The notes under the pieces are model-generated. The model searched no databases, was not told the origin of the DNA, and saw nothing but the letters and a program-made list of their open reading frames with translations. A DNA stretch of 64,000 nucleotides from CAXBBB01 sp963815505 (GTDB lineage Bacteria > Bacteroidota > Rhodothermia > Rhodothermales > BA12), in contig CAWFGU010000013.1 of the NCBI GenBank assembly GCA_963815505.1, positions 1 to 64,000 of the forward strand, read 5' to 3'. The position numbers were made by a program, and so were the translations under genes. This document shows positions 45,283-54,024 of the stretch, in pieces. How positions within the stretch are numbered: position 1 is the stretch's first letter; each line of letters begins with the position of its first letter.

Positions 45283-46800
45283 TTACAATGCGGGCTGCTG
45301 TGCCAGTCCGGTCACGATCCGGTCTATCGTGCTCGTGATACGGTAGGGTGGGACCGAGAAGTTGTTGGCGAAGATCACGAACACCAATTCATTACCGCCC
45401 GGCGCTTGGACGTAGCCGCTCAACGCGCGCACGAACCCCAGAGAGCCGGTTTTCGCGAGAACCGGCACACCAGACATCCGGTAGCGGAGCGTCGACTCGG
45501 GCTCGCCTCCGCGCGCGAGCGTCGCGCGGAAGGCGTCGCGCTGATCGCCGCCGTTCATGAACGTGAGCACCTGGCCCATCGCGCGCGGCGTGACGAGGTT
45601 CTTGCGTGAAAGACCCGATCCGTCGCGCACGGAGAGGTGGCTGGGGTCGCCGCCCGCACGCTGGATCAGCGTCTCGACACGGTCCTCTCCCCCTTCGGCC
45701 GATCCGCCGAAGGCAACCGAGCGGAATATTTGCTCGGCGAAAAAGTTGTTGCTCTTCTTGTTGACCACATGCAGCAGATCGCTCAGCGGCAGCGACTCGT
45801 GGACGAACAACTCGGCCATCCCATTGCGGTCGGGTGCATCGTCGATGTCGTCCACATCGTGGAGCGTCGCGGCTACGGTGATTCCAGCCTCCTCCAAAGC
45901 GTTCTTCATCGCCTGGACGGCCAGCAGTGTGGGATTGAAGATGGGCATCTCGACCGTCGATCCGGTTTGGCCGACCGAGCCTCTCAGGACGAGATCGTCG
46001 GTGCCGAGCGTGCGGGTGACACGCAGCGCCTGTCCTCGGCGGCGGCTCGTCGTAACGGCGCGGTTGTCGATGCGGAGAAAATTGTCCGGGCGCGTGGTGA
46101 CGGTGGGCTTCTCCCCTCGCCCTGCGCCTCGTACCTGCACGATGACGAGGTTGTCGCCGAACGAAAGGCCCGACGCACTCACACCCAGCAGCCGACTCGA
46201 CTGCGTTCCGACGTAGTCGATGTCCCAGCCTTCAGCGTACGCTTCGTCGTCGAACGTGTTGTCCCAACCGATCAGCCGCCCCTCAATCCGACGCACGCCC
46301 TGACTGGCCAGCGCTTCGGCCCAGTCGTCAAACGGGTTGGTGTCGCCTGCGATAACGGTCGATCCCAGCGACGGGTCTCCCGTACCGACGATCATCAGGT
46401 CTCCGCTCAGTGTGCCGCCCGATGCGGGTTTGGAGGCGAGCAGGCGCGTTGGGAACGTGTAGTCAGCGCCGCGGGCGTCAAGAGCCGTTGCCGTAGTCAA
46501 AATTTTCTGGTTCGAGGCGGGAAGCATCATCAGCCCCGCATTGCGCGTGTACAATTCCTCACCCGTCTTGGCGTCGGCCACGTAAACGCCCCAGAACGCT
46601 TCCTCGCCGATGGACTCGCTGAGCACCGCATCAATGACGGCAGCGATTCGCTCGGAATCGGCTGACGGTGCAGGAGAAGCAACCGCCGTCGTATCCAGCG
46701 CAGCCTGTTGCGGGGCCGATGAGGTCGGCGGAGTGGCGGCGGGCAGCAGAACCGCGAGCGGTAAGAGGAGCAGCGGGAGAAACGTGAGCAGACGGCGCAT
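45283..46800 (-). CDS. dacB: D-alanyl-D-alanine carboxypeptidase/endopeptidase (PBP4, peptidase S13)
   Basis: A periplasmic penicillin-binding protein of 505 residues. After an N-terminal signal segment (LLTFLPLLLLPLAVLLPAA) and a Ser/Pro-rich linker, the S13 catalytic motifs appear: SNQK (Ser96/Lys99), SNN in VVNKKSNNFFAEQIF and KTGS in VLAKTGSLGFVRALSG. The large insertion between the first two motifs is typical of PBP4. It trims or cleaves peptidoglycan cross-links. It is divergent from the DUF3098 gene. Confidence 0.94.
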   Translation of the reverse strand: MRRLLTFLPLLLLPLAVLLPAATPPTSSAPQQAALDTTAVASPAPSADSERIAAVIDAVLSESIGEEAFWGVYVADAKTGEELYTRNAGLMMLPASNQKILTTATALDARGADYTFPTRLLASKPASGGTLSGDLMIVGTGDPSLGSTVIAGDTNPFDDWAEALASQGVRRIEGRLIGWDNTFDDEAYAEGWDIDYVGTQSSRLLGVSASGLSFGDNLVIVQVRGAGRGEKPTVTTRPDNFLRIDNRAVTTSRRRGQALRVTRTLGTDDLVLRGSVGQTGSTVEMPIFNPTLLAVQAMKNALEEAGITVAATLHDVDDIDDAPDRNGMAELFVHESLPLSDLLHVVNKKSNNFFAEQIFRSVAFGGSAEGGEDRVETLIQRAGGDPSHLSVRDGSGLSRKNLVTPRAMGQVLTFMNGGDQRDAFRATLARGGEPESTLRYRMSGVPVLAKTGSLGFVRALSGYVQAPGGNELVFVIFANNFSVPPYRITSTIDRIVTGLAQQPAL

Positions 46801-46931
46801 TCAGGGCAGGCATGGAAGGAGGACGCGTAGTGTAACCGCCCAAGTCGGACTGAGACGCACGGGCTGTGTGCGAATCGCGCGGAACAGCGCGTTTTACCGA
46901 GCGTGTTTCGCAGTCGTTACAGCCGCACGTT

Positions 46932-47264
46932 ATGCCTTCTCGCAAACCTCCCGCCGCCCGCCGCTCGTCGGCGCGGTCTGACACTTCGACTCGGTCGCGC
47001 GCTCGCGCGGGCAGCCAGCGCCGGGGAGCCGCTCCCGCAACGCTCGTGTTTCAGCGTCACAACTACGTGCTGCTGCTGATCGGTCTCGCCCTGGTCGTCG
47101 TCGGCTACATCGTGATGCGCGTCGACAACCAGGTGGACGGCTTTCTGTCGCTCTACGTCGCGCCGCTGCTGATCTTGGGCGGCTACATGGAAGTGATCTA
47201 CGCGATCATGTGGCGTCCTAAGCAGGAAGAAGAGGAGGTAATCGTCGTGGAGGTCGAAGGGTAA
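46932..47264 (+). CDS. DUF3098 family membrane protein
   Basis: A 110-residue protein with a long basic, Ser/Arg-rich N-terminus (about 45 residues). It matches the Bacteroidota DUF3098 pattern: VFQRHNYVLLLIGLALVVVG, a loop, then VAPLLILGGYMEVIYAIMWRPK and an acidic tail. Two membrane helices are predicted. In many relatives a member sits beside ftsX, but here the neighbours are dacB and an S9 peptidase. Function unknown. The ATG at 46932 is preferred over 46866. Confidence 0.8.
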   Translation: MPSRKPPAARRSSARSDTSTRSRARAGSQRRGAAPATLVFQRHNYVLLLIGLALVVVGYIVMRVDNQVDGFLSLYVAPLLILGGYMEVIYAIMWRPKQEEEEVIVVEVEG

Positions 47265-47612
47265 CGCAGGGTGGTTTCTCTTGGCCGAGGTCAACGATTT
47301 GCGCCCTCTGGGCAGCAGGTGCATGATTTCCGTGCCATCGGCACTACTCAGCTATCGCACGATGCGCCATTCACATCTCAGAAGCACGCGCTCTGCTCGG
47401 CGTCGCGGTAACCCAAGGCGGTGAGTACTCCAAACTGCGTGTGGCGCGTTGGTCGGAGCCTACGCGATCGCGCAACCCTTTCAGCAGCGGTCACCAATGC
47501 CTTCAGTCGCGCGGTCTGAGAGTACAACGGCAGTTTGCCGCACTGATTCGGGTGGCCCTCTCAAACCTGACAAGTCTAGGAGGCCTGTCAGGCTTCCATC
47601 GCCGAGCACGAT
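47265..47612. other. Intergenic region holding a palindromic repeat
   Basis: About 350 bp between the DUF3098 gene and the convergent S9 peptidase. Only short chance frames. It contains the 33-bp palindrome at 47563-47595, which should help end the S9 transcript. Confidence 0.5.
47563..47595. repeat. 33-bp palindromic repeat, copy 2 (15-3-15, imperfect)
   Basis: AAACCTGACAAGTCT, spacer AGG, then AGGCCTGTCAGGCTT. It has the same layout as copy 1 with a few mismatches between arms. It lies 18 bp beyond the S9 peptidase stop (47613, minus strand). Confidence 0.8.
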
Positions 47613-50044
47613 TTACCGCTCCGACGTTTCGAGCGCGACGCCTTTGAGGTGCAGGCCAAGCCAGCGGTCCTGCTCCCAGAGCATGTGCAGCAGCGACTGG
47701 CGCGCACGGTAGCCGTGACTTTCGGCAGGTAGCAAGACCAACCGCACGTCCGTCCCCAGACCTTTCAGCGCGCCGTAGAGGCGTTCGGATTGAAGCGTGA
47801 ACGTGCCGGGGTTGTTGTCGGCCTGGCCGTGAATCATCAACAGCGGCTCGTTGATCTTGTCCGCGTTCATGAACGGGCTCATTCGGTTGTACAGCGCGGG
47901 GTCCTGCCAGTACGTACGCTCCTCGCGCTGGAAGCCGAACGGCGTGAGCGTCCGGTTGTAGGCACCGCTTCTAGCGATGCCGGTCGCGAACAGATCCGAG
48001 TGGGCGAGCAAGTTGGCCGTCATGAACGCGCCGTAGCTGTGCCCGCCGACGGCCACCCGAGCCGGGTCGACGACGCCTCTCCGAGCGCCTTCGTCTATCA
48101 CTGCCTGGCCGTTCATCACCAGCTGCTCGACGAACGTGTCGTTGGGCTGATCGTCCGCCTCACCGATGATCGGGAACGCGGCGTCGTCCAAGACGGCGTA
48201 TCCGCGCGTCACCATCGGGACGGCCCCCCAATAGCTGACGTAGGTGAACTGGTATGGGCTATCGCTGCGCTGACCAGCAGCAGACGCGCTCTTGAACTCC
48301 TGCGGATAGGCCCAGACGAGCGTCGGCAGCGGGCCGTCCCGGTCCTTGTCGTAGCCTGCGGGCAGGTAGAGCGTTGCCGAGAGCGGTACCCCGTCGGCTC
48401 GGGTGTATTCGATCGTTTCCTTCTGGATGTCGCGCAGGTGCGGATAGGGATGCGGGAAGTCGGTCAGCGCGCCATTGCGTCGCCGGACGACAGGTCGCGG
48501 GAATAGTAGTTGGGCGGATCGGTTACGGTCTCGCGGCGCGTCAGCAGGCGATCACCCACGTCGAGGAAGGCGACGGGCGATTCGTAGTACGGCGCCTCTG
48601 ACCGGAAGAGTTCGGTCGTCTCTTGGGTGGCGAGATCCATCCGCCGCACGAACGGACGGTTGCCCTCGTCCGAAGCGCCCTGGCCTTGCATAAACACGGA
48701 GTTGTCGTCGAGCAGCAGGACCGAGAAGCCGCGCGCGTTCGGCTCGGTCATCGGGCTTCCGGGGTCCGAGTAGCTATCCTCGAACGAGCGCTCGAATAGC
48801 AGGTCAGGCGGCGTATTCGGCGCGTCGGGGCGCAGGCGAAGCGTTCGCTGGCGGCGCGTCTGCCACTCGTAGTCGGAAGCAATCGCCGTCTGTCCATCGC
48901 CCCACGTCAGACCACTGAAGCGGAGTTCGAGGTCGGCCCACGCGCTCGGGGGCGAGGTGAACGGCGCGGCTTGCAGGAACAGGCGGTCGCGGATGTCGGC
49001 GGGCGCACCGGCGTCTCCGCCGTCTTGGGCTTCGGCCCAGAACAGCGTCGCGTCCGCGTCGGCACGCCAGCGGATGCCGCGAGGGCCGGTTCGCGTCGAG
49101 CCGAACGCGATGGGAATACTCTCGGCGAGGGGCAAGTTGGCGACGGTGTGGAGAACGGCCCCGGTCGACAAATCGTGGACGCGCGTAGCTGTCGGGAAGC
49201 GCGAAGCCGGGACGAGGTAGGAATACGGACGGCTCAGTGTCTCGATGAGCACGTGGCGACCGTCGGGCGAGGGCGACGCCTCGGTCACGACAGCAGGCGT
49301 GGACAGCGTCATCACGTCGCCGCTAAGGCTGGCAACGACGAGTTGGCTGGTCATGAAGTAGTCGAACAGCGCCTCGTCGTGCGGACTTTGCAGCAGGTCC
49401 TGATAGGTGCGGGCCGCGGCTGCTTCTCCGCTGGCCTCACGAATGACGGGACCGGTCGGAACGGTCGCCTGCGTCGGCATCGCCCCACGACCGCGCGGAA
49501 TGGTGCGGGCGACAACGCTCTTGCTGTCGGGCGTCCACTCGAACGGCGCTCCCGGAGCCGCGTCGTTGACGGCTACGCCAAGCCACGGACGCGCCTCGCC
49601 GCTGGCGACGTTGGCCACCCACAACTCGACCCGGTCGGCGAAGTCGAGCGTAAACGCGACGTGCGAGCCGTCGGGACTCCACTGCGCGTTTCGGATCTCG
49701 GAATTGCCGGGCAGTCCCGTCACGCTGGTCGGATCGCCGGTCGTCTCGGTAGCGCGAAAGGCTAGGCCGACCGACGCACGGGCGCGGCTCGGTCCGTTGG
49801 TCGCCGGGTTGACGCGGATACCGCCCAGCCCCAGTTCGGGCTGGGCGAGCGAGGCGATGTCGGGCACGCCGGATTGGGCGAAGAACGCCATCGTCTGCCG
49901 GTCCGGGCTCAGCGAAACGGACGGGGTGCGCGGCGCGTCGACCAGGGCTGCCAGTTCGGGCGGCGGCGTCTGGTAGGTGAGCGGATCGGTCTGGGCTTGG
50001 GCCGAGGCGGCGCAGAGCAGCAAGAGGGCGAGCAGGCGAGTCAT
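47613..50044 (-). CDS. S9 family prolyl oligopeptidase-like peptidase, frameshifted at about 48470
   Basis: An exported serine peptidase of about 810 residues after repair. Signal peptide MTRLLALLLLCAASAQAQ (ATG 50044) leads into a long propeller (repeated DG-W-type blades). The C-terminal alpha/beta hydrolase carries Ser in GGHSYGAFM, Asp in GQADNNPG and His in SHGYR. The first frame ends after DLSSGDAMAR at 48464. The sense continues in another frame as LTDFPHPYPHLRDIQKETI, on through LPAGYDKDRDG and then MVTRGYAVLDD. One missing base around 48468-48473 explains it. A palindromic repeat follows the stop. Confidence 0.87.
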
Positions 50045-50126
50045 GGCAACGGGCGTGAGATGTGACTCTATCTTACGAAGGCACGAGCGGTAACGGAAGC
50101 AGCGCCCCATCTTATCGGAATCCCGA

Positions 50127-51926
50127 GTGCGCAGATGGCTAGACGGTTTTGGTTTGGTAGTTTTCGCTGTGCTTCCCTCCTCCCCCCTTCCCGTTGCTTC
50201 CGGCTCACCGGACGACCGGGGCGCTATTTCCAGACTGGGCGATACGCCGCGTCCGAAAGCCTATGCCGCGTTTCTAGTATTGGGCGGGGCGGCAGGCCTG
50301 ATCGGCAACCTGAGCTTCACCCAGTACGGCTCGGTGTTCGGTATGATCGTCGACGTGTGGGCTTATCTCACAGCCATCGCGATGGGCATCGGGGTAATTG
50401 CTCTCCCTGTTATGGAGCGCCGGGCACGCACAATGGGACTTCTGGTCTGCTACGTCGTCACGCTGATCGAGATGATCGGCATCGTCACGGATGCCGGTGA
50501 TTACGCGCTTCTCTGGGTGTTCATCACAGCGAGCGTCACATCGGCGGCGCTGTCGTCGGTCGCGAGACGATGGTGGGAGCCGCTGCTCTATGGGCTGTTC
50601 GTCGTGGGCGTGCTGCGCTACCTCTTTGCGAGCGGACTGGTCGTTGAGGGCACGTCGGTGGCGGCGCGGGGCGTCTACATCGTCGGACTGGGGCACCTAT
50701 TTCTGTCGGCGGCGATGAGCATCGCAACCTGGCTGCGCATCCAGACCGAGCAGCGGCTAAGCAAGGCGAGGCAGGCAGCCGAGGCGGCGAACGAGGCCAA
50801 GAGCGCGTTCCTGGCGACGATGAGCCACGAGATCCGTACGCCGCTCAACGGCATCCTGGGCATGGCGGATATAATGGCGACGACGCGGCTCGACGGCGAG
50901 CAGGCCGAACTGTTGGACATCGTTCGCTCGTCGGCGGGCGTCTTGCAGACAGTCATCGACGACGTGCTCGACTTCTCCAAGCTCGACGCCGACGCCGTAG
51001 CGCTCGAGCGCGTCGCGTTCGATCCCGTCCAGACTACGCGAGATGCGGTCGCCATCGTCGCCCAATCGGCAGACGCGCAGGGGCTCGAGCTGACCGTCGA
51101 TGCTCCCGACCAGCCGACGCGAGTGATTGGCGATCCGACGCGCGTGCGGCAAGTGCTGCTCAACCTGCTCTCGAACGCTGCCAAGTTTACCCACGAGGGC
51201 AGCGTCACGATCGACGTAGCACACGACGCCCCGACCCAGACGCTGCGCTTGGCCGTGCGCGACACGGGCATCGGCATCGCGCCCGACAAGATTGCCACTC
51301 TGTTCGACGCCTTCACCCAGGCCGACGCCTCGACGACGCGACGCTATGGCGGAACCGGGCTGGGCCTCGCCATATCGCGCAAACTGGCGCGTCTGATGGG
51401 TGGCGACATCGAGGTGACGAGTGTGGCCGATCAAGGCTCTACGTTCACGCTCCGGCTGCACGCCCCGGCCACTTCTGCTCCGCCGGATGCCACGCCGCAG
51501 CGCCCGGTCGTCCCCATCTTGCATCCCGATCCGTCGGGCGTGCGCGTACTCGTAGCCGAAGACAACGCGATCAACCGAAAAGTCGTCGCCCGCCTGCTCG
51601 GCCGGCTGGGCGTCGATGCCGATTTCGTTGAAGAGGGCAACGAGGCCGTCCGCGCGCTACACGAGGCGGCTACGGCTGACATGGCGTACCACGTAGTACT
51701 GATGGACGTGCAGATGCCGACGATGGATGGGTTGGAAGCGACGCGCCTGCTCCGCGCCCAACTGGCCGACGCGCACCAGCCGTACGTCGTCGCACTCACG
51801 GCGAACGTCTCGGACAGCGACCGCGCCGACGCCCTAGCAGCCGGATGCGACGACCACGTGGGCAAGCCTGTCCGCATCGCCGACCTGGAGCGCGTGCTGG
51901 CCGCGTCCGCCACTCGCGCAACCTGA
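50127..51926 (+). CDS. Membrane hybrid sensor histidine kinase/response regulator
   Basis: A 599-residue hybrid kinase. An N-terminal membrane sensor has six to seven helices (about 45-215; for example AYAAFLVLGGAAGLIGNLSF) with no large periplasmic domain, and a short coiled coil follows. HisKA shows FLATMSHEIRTPLNGILGMA, the ATPase domain LLNLLSNAAKFT, DTGIGIAPDK and GGTGLGLAIS. The receiver domain (about 475-595) has acceptor Asp in VLMDVQMPTMDG and Lys in HVGKPV. Final output must pass to an unlinked Hpt protein or regulator. The GTG at 50127 is the start used; later in-frame starts are possible. It is divergent from the S9 gene. Confidence 0.9.
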   Translation: MRRWLDGFGLVVFAVLPSSPLPVASGSPDDRGAISRLGDTPRPKAYAAFLVLGGAAGLIGNLSFTQYGSVFGMIVDVWAYLTAIAMGIGVIALPVMERRARTMGLLVCYVVTLIEMIGIVTDAGDYALLWVFITASVTSAALSSVARRWWEPLLYGLFVVGVLRYLFASGLVVEGTSVAARGVYIVGLGHLFLSAAMSIATWLRIQTEQRLSKARQAAEAANEAKSAFLATMSHEIRTPLNGILGMADIMATTRLDGEQAELLDIVRSSAGVLQTVIDDVLDFSKLDADAVALERVAFDPVQTTRDAVAIVAQSADAQGLELTVDAPDQPTRVIGDPTRVRQVLLNLLSNAAKFTHEGSVTIDVAHDAPTQTLRLAVRDTGIGIAPDKIATLFDAFTQADASTTRRYGGTGLGLAISRKLARLMGGDIEVTSVADQGSTFTLRLHAPATSAPPDATPQRPVVPILHPDPSGVRVLVAEDNAINRKVVARLLGRLGVDADFVEEGNEAVRALHEAATADMAYHVVLMDVQMPTMDGLEATRLLRAQLADAHQPYVVALTANVSDSDRADALAAGCDDHVGKPVRIADLERVLAASATRAT

Positions 51927-51969
51927 GCCAGCCTGGGCGCGTCTCCTCGTCTCCCCACCGAGAGAACCG

Positions 51970-52893
51970 ATGGCGCATCCCGACTGGCCCTCCCTCCCGC
52001 TCGCCGACTGGCGCGACACCTACGCCACACTCCACCGCTGGACGCAGATCGTCGGCAAGGTCCGGCTGGCTCGGATGCCGTGGATCAACCACTCGTGGCA
52101 CGTCCCACTCTACGTCACCACGCGCGGCATGACGACTGGCCCGATGCCGCATGGCGCACGCACGTTCGCCATCGCTTTCGATTTCTGCGCGCACCGTCTC
52201 ACCGTCGATGTCAGCAGCGGATCGCAGCGCACGTTTGGCCTCGAACCGATGAGCGTCGCTCGGTTTTACGCGCAGGTGCAACGGCTGCTGGCGGATCTCG
52301 ACCTCCATACGCCGATCTGGCCCATTCCCGTAGAGATCGCCGACGACGCTGCCGCCTTCCAGGATGACCACGAGCACGCGAGCTACGACGCGGACGCCTC
52401 CCATCGGCTGTGGCAGATCCTGGTCCAGGCCGATCGAGTGTTCACCGACTTCCGTGCCCGCTTCGTCGGCAAGGTCAGCCCCGTCCATTTCTTCTGGGGC
52501 GCGTTCGACCTGGCCGTAACGCGTTTCTCGGGCCGGACGGCACCTCCGCATCCTGGTGGCGCGCCCAAACTGGCCGACCGCGTGATGCGCGAAGCCTATT
52601 CCCACGAGGTCAGCAGCGCCGGATTTTGGCCTGGCGAGGGAGTCGGAGAGCCGATGTTTTACAGCTACGCCTACCCCGAACCCAAGGGCTACTCGCGCGC
52701 CGATGTGCAACCCGACGCAGCCTACTATCATGCCGAATTAGGCGAGTTCGTGCTCCCCTACGATGCCGTCCGCATGTCCGCCGCCCCCGACACGACCCTG
52801 ATGGCGTTTCTCGAAACCACCTACACCGCTGCCGCTGACCTGGCCGATTGGGACCGCGATAGGCTGGAGGCGCGCGACCTACCTCCGACCTGA
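51970..52893 (+). CDS. DUF5996 family protein
   Basis: A 307-residue cytoplasmic protein with family blocks WRDTYATLHRWTQIVGKVRL, PWINHSWHVPLYVTTRG, FDFCAHRL, GKVSPVHFFWGAFDLAVTRF and SHEVSSAGFWPGEG. It is rich in conserved His and Trp (HSWHV, PVHFFWG, SAGFWPG), which suggests a binding pocket, but no activity is known for the family. It follows the hybrid kinase by 43 bp. Confidence 0.85.
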   Translation: MAHPDWPSLPLADWRDTYATLHRWTQIVGKVRLARMPWINHSWHVPLYVTTRGMTTGPMPHGARTFAIAFDFCAHRLTVDVSSGSQRTFGLEPMSVARFYAQVQRLLADLDLHTPIWPIPVEIADDAAAFQDDHEHASYDADASHRLWQILVQADRVFTDFRARFVGKVSPVHFFWGAFDLAVTRFSGRTAPPHPGGAPKLADRVMREAYSHEVSSAGFWPGEGVGEPMFYSYAYPEPKGYSRADVQPDAAYYHAELGEFVLPYDAVRMSAAPDTTLMAFLETTYTAAADLADWDRDRLEARDLPPT

Positions 52894-52936
52894 ATGGTTT
52901 ACGTTGTAGCTTGACCAACCCGCACTCCGCAACGCC

Positions 52937-53311
52937 ATGCTCGACGATCTCACCACGTGGTTTTTCGGGTTGGGTGAAGCGTACGGCGTCGACCCGCTGA
53001 TCTTTGGAGCGATCTACGTCGGCGCGATTCCGCTGTTTGCGCTGTCTGTCGCGTGGCTGGTGCGCAACGTGCGGCAGAAGAAGAGTCCGGTCGTTCCCGC
53101 ATTGGCTGCCGGTGTGTGCTTCGTCTCGGCGTACGTGTACCTGCTCGTCGCGGGCGAGAACGTGCCGCTGTGGGTGTACGGAGCCGTCGTGATCCTCGTC
53201 GTTGGGGGCGCGTGGTCGGCGGTCCGGTCGGTGCGGGGCAAGATCGCGGCGGCGAAGACGGAAGATGCCGGTGATGCAACGCCCGGCGTGGACGCGTCAG
53301 GCGTCGTTTGA
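52937..53311 (+). CDS. Small membrane protein of unknown function
   Basis: A 124-residue protein with three predicted helices (DPLIFGAIYVGAIPLFALSV, SPVVPALAAGVCFVSAYVYL, VYGAVVILVVGGAWSAV) and a charged C-terminal tail. A basic loop (RNVRQKK) follows helix 1, as expected for a cytoplasmic side. No family is recognised. It follows the DUF5996 gene by 43 bp and overlaps the convergent GNAT gene by 15 bp. Confidence 0.65.
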   Translation: MLDDLTTWFFGLGEAYGVDPLIFGAIYVGAIPLFALSVAWLVRNVRQKKSPVVPALAAGVCFVSAYVYLLVAGENVPLWVYGAVVILVVGGAWSAVRSVRGKIAAAKTEDAGDATPGVDASGVV

Positions 53312-53848
53312 GAGGCGCAGCACTTCGTCCGTAGGTTGGTAGGACTCGCCATAGAACTCGTCGTCGCGCCACGTGTGGACGTGCTCGTAGATCGCCTTCA
53401 TGTGCGCGTACACCTGATCGTCGGTCGTGTCGGGGTCGGGCGACCAGTAGAGGATTTCGAGCGGATTGACCTGGCCCGTCGCAATCGAGCGGCGGCGGTA
53501 GCTGACGCGGTCGGCGCGCAGAAAACCTTCGCGCGAGTAGAAGCGGTGGCGTTTGACCGTGTCGGTGTCCTTGTAGTCCTCGGGCTCGACCTCGAGCAAG
53601 ATCGGTTTGCCGATGGCCTTGAGCTGGTCGAGCAGCTTTCGCCCCATGCCCATGCCGCGCGCCTCCTTGGCGACGAGCAGGTAATCGACGAACACGAAGT
53701 CGGTCCCTTCGACGTAGAGCAGCACGTGATACTTGTCGTGGTCCATCCTATACACATCGGCCCGCTCGTCGATCAGCGCTTCCAAGTGCTCCTTCGACTT
53801 CATCTCTTCGATGGGGAAGTAGGTGCTGAGTTTGTCGTACCAGGACAT
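53297..53848 (-). CDS. GNAT family N-acetyltransferase
   Basis: A 183-residue protein with a GNAT core: substrate-side MDHDKYHVLLYVEGTDFVFV, then the acetyl-CoA pyrophosphate loop ARGMGMGRKLLDQL (Q/RxxGxG/A type) and RHRFYSREGF, the usual strand-6 arginine region. The N-terminal MSWYDKLSTYFPIEEMKSKE and C-terminal HTWRDDEFYGESYQ stretches are extensions. Acceptor unknown. Convergent with the preceding gene. Confidence 0.82.
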   Translation of the reverse strand: MSWYDKLSTYFPIEEMKSKEHLEALIDERADVYRMDHDKYHVLLYVEGTDFVFVDYLLVAKEARGMGMGRKLLDQLKAIGKPILLEVEPEDYKDTDTVKRHRFYSREGFLRADRVSYRRRSIATGQVNPLEILYWSPDPDTTDDQVYAHMKAIYEHVHTWRDDEFYGESYQPTDEVLRLSNDA

Positions 53849-53968
53849 GGGCTGAGGGCGGATGCTTCGGAGGAACTGGGCGGGGTAACACGGACCAGGC
53901 GGCGTATTGTTGGCACAGCGCGCGTGAGCGGTCGAGCAAGACGAGGTGAAGTAGAGGCCCGAACGAAA

Positions 53969-54001
53969 AAGCCTGCCAGGACACGGAGACCTGGCAGGCT
54001 A
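53969..54001. repeat. 33-bp palindromic repeat, copy 3 (15-3-15)
   Basis: AAGCCTGCCAGGACA, spacer CGG, AGACCTGGCAGGCTA: the family layout with compensating changes (CCTGCCAGG / CCTGGCAGG) that keep the stem paired. It lies 23 bp beyond the acyl-CoA dehydrogenase stop at 54025 (minus strand). Confidence 0.8.
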
Positions 54002-54024
54002 GAAATCGAAGCAGTCGTACAGGC

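Noticed and set aside
8112..50044. Programmed +1 frameshifting as a genome-wide mechanism
   Set aside because: No shared slippery motif or stop codon lies at the break sites, some events are deletions, and one gene has three breaks. Errors or neutral indels explain it better.
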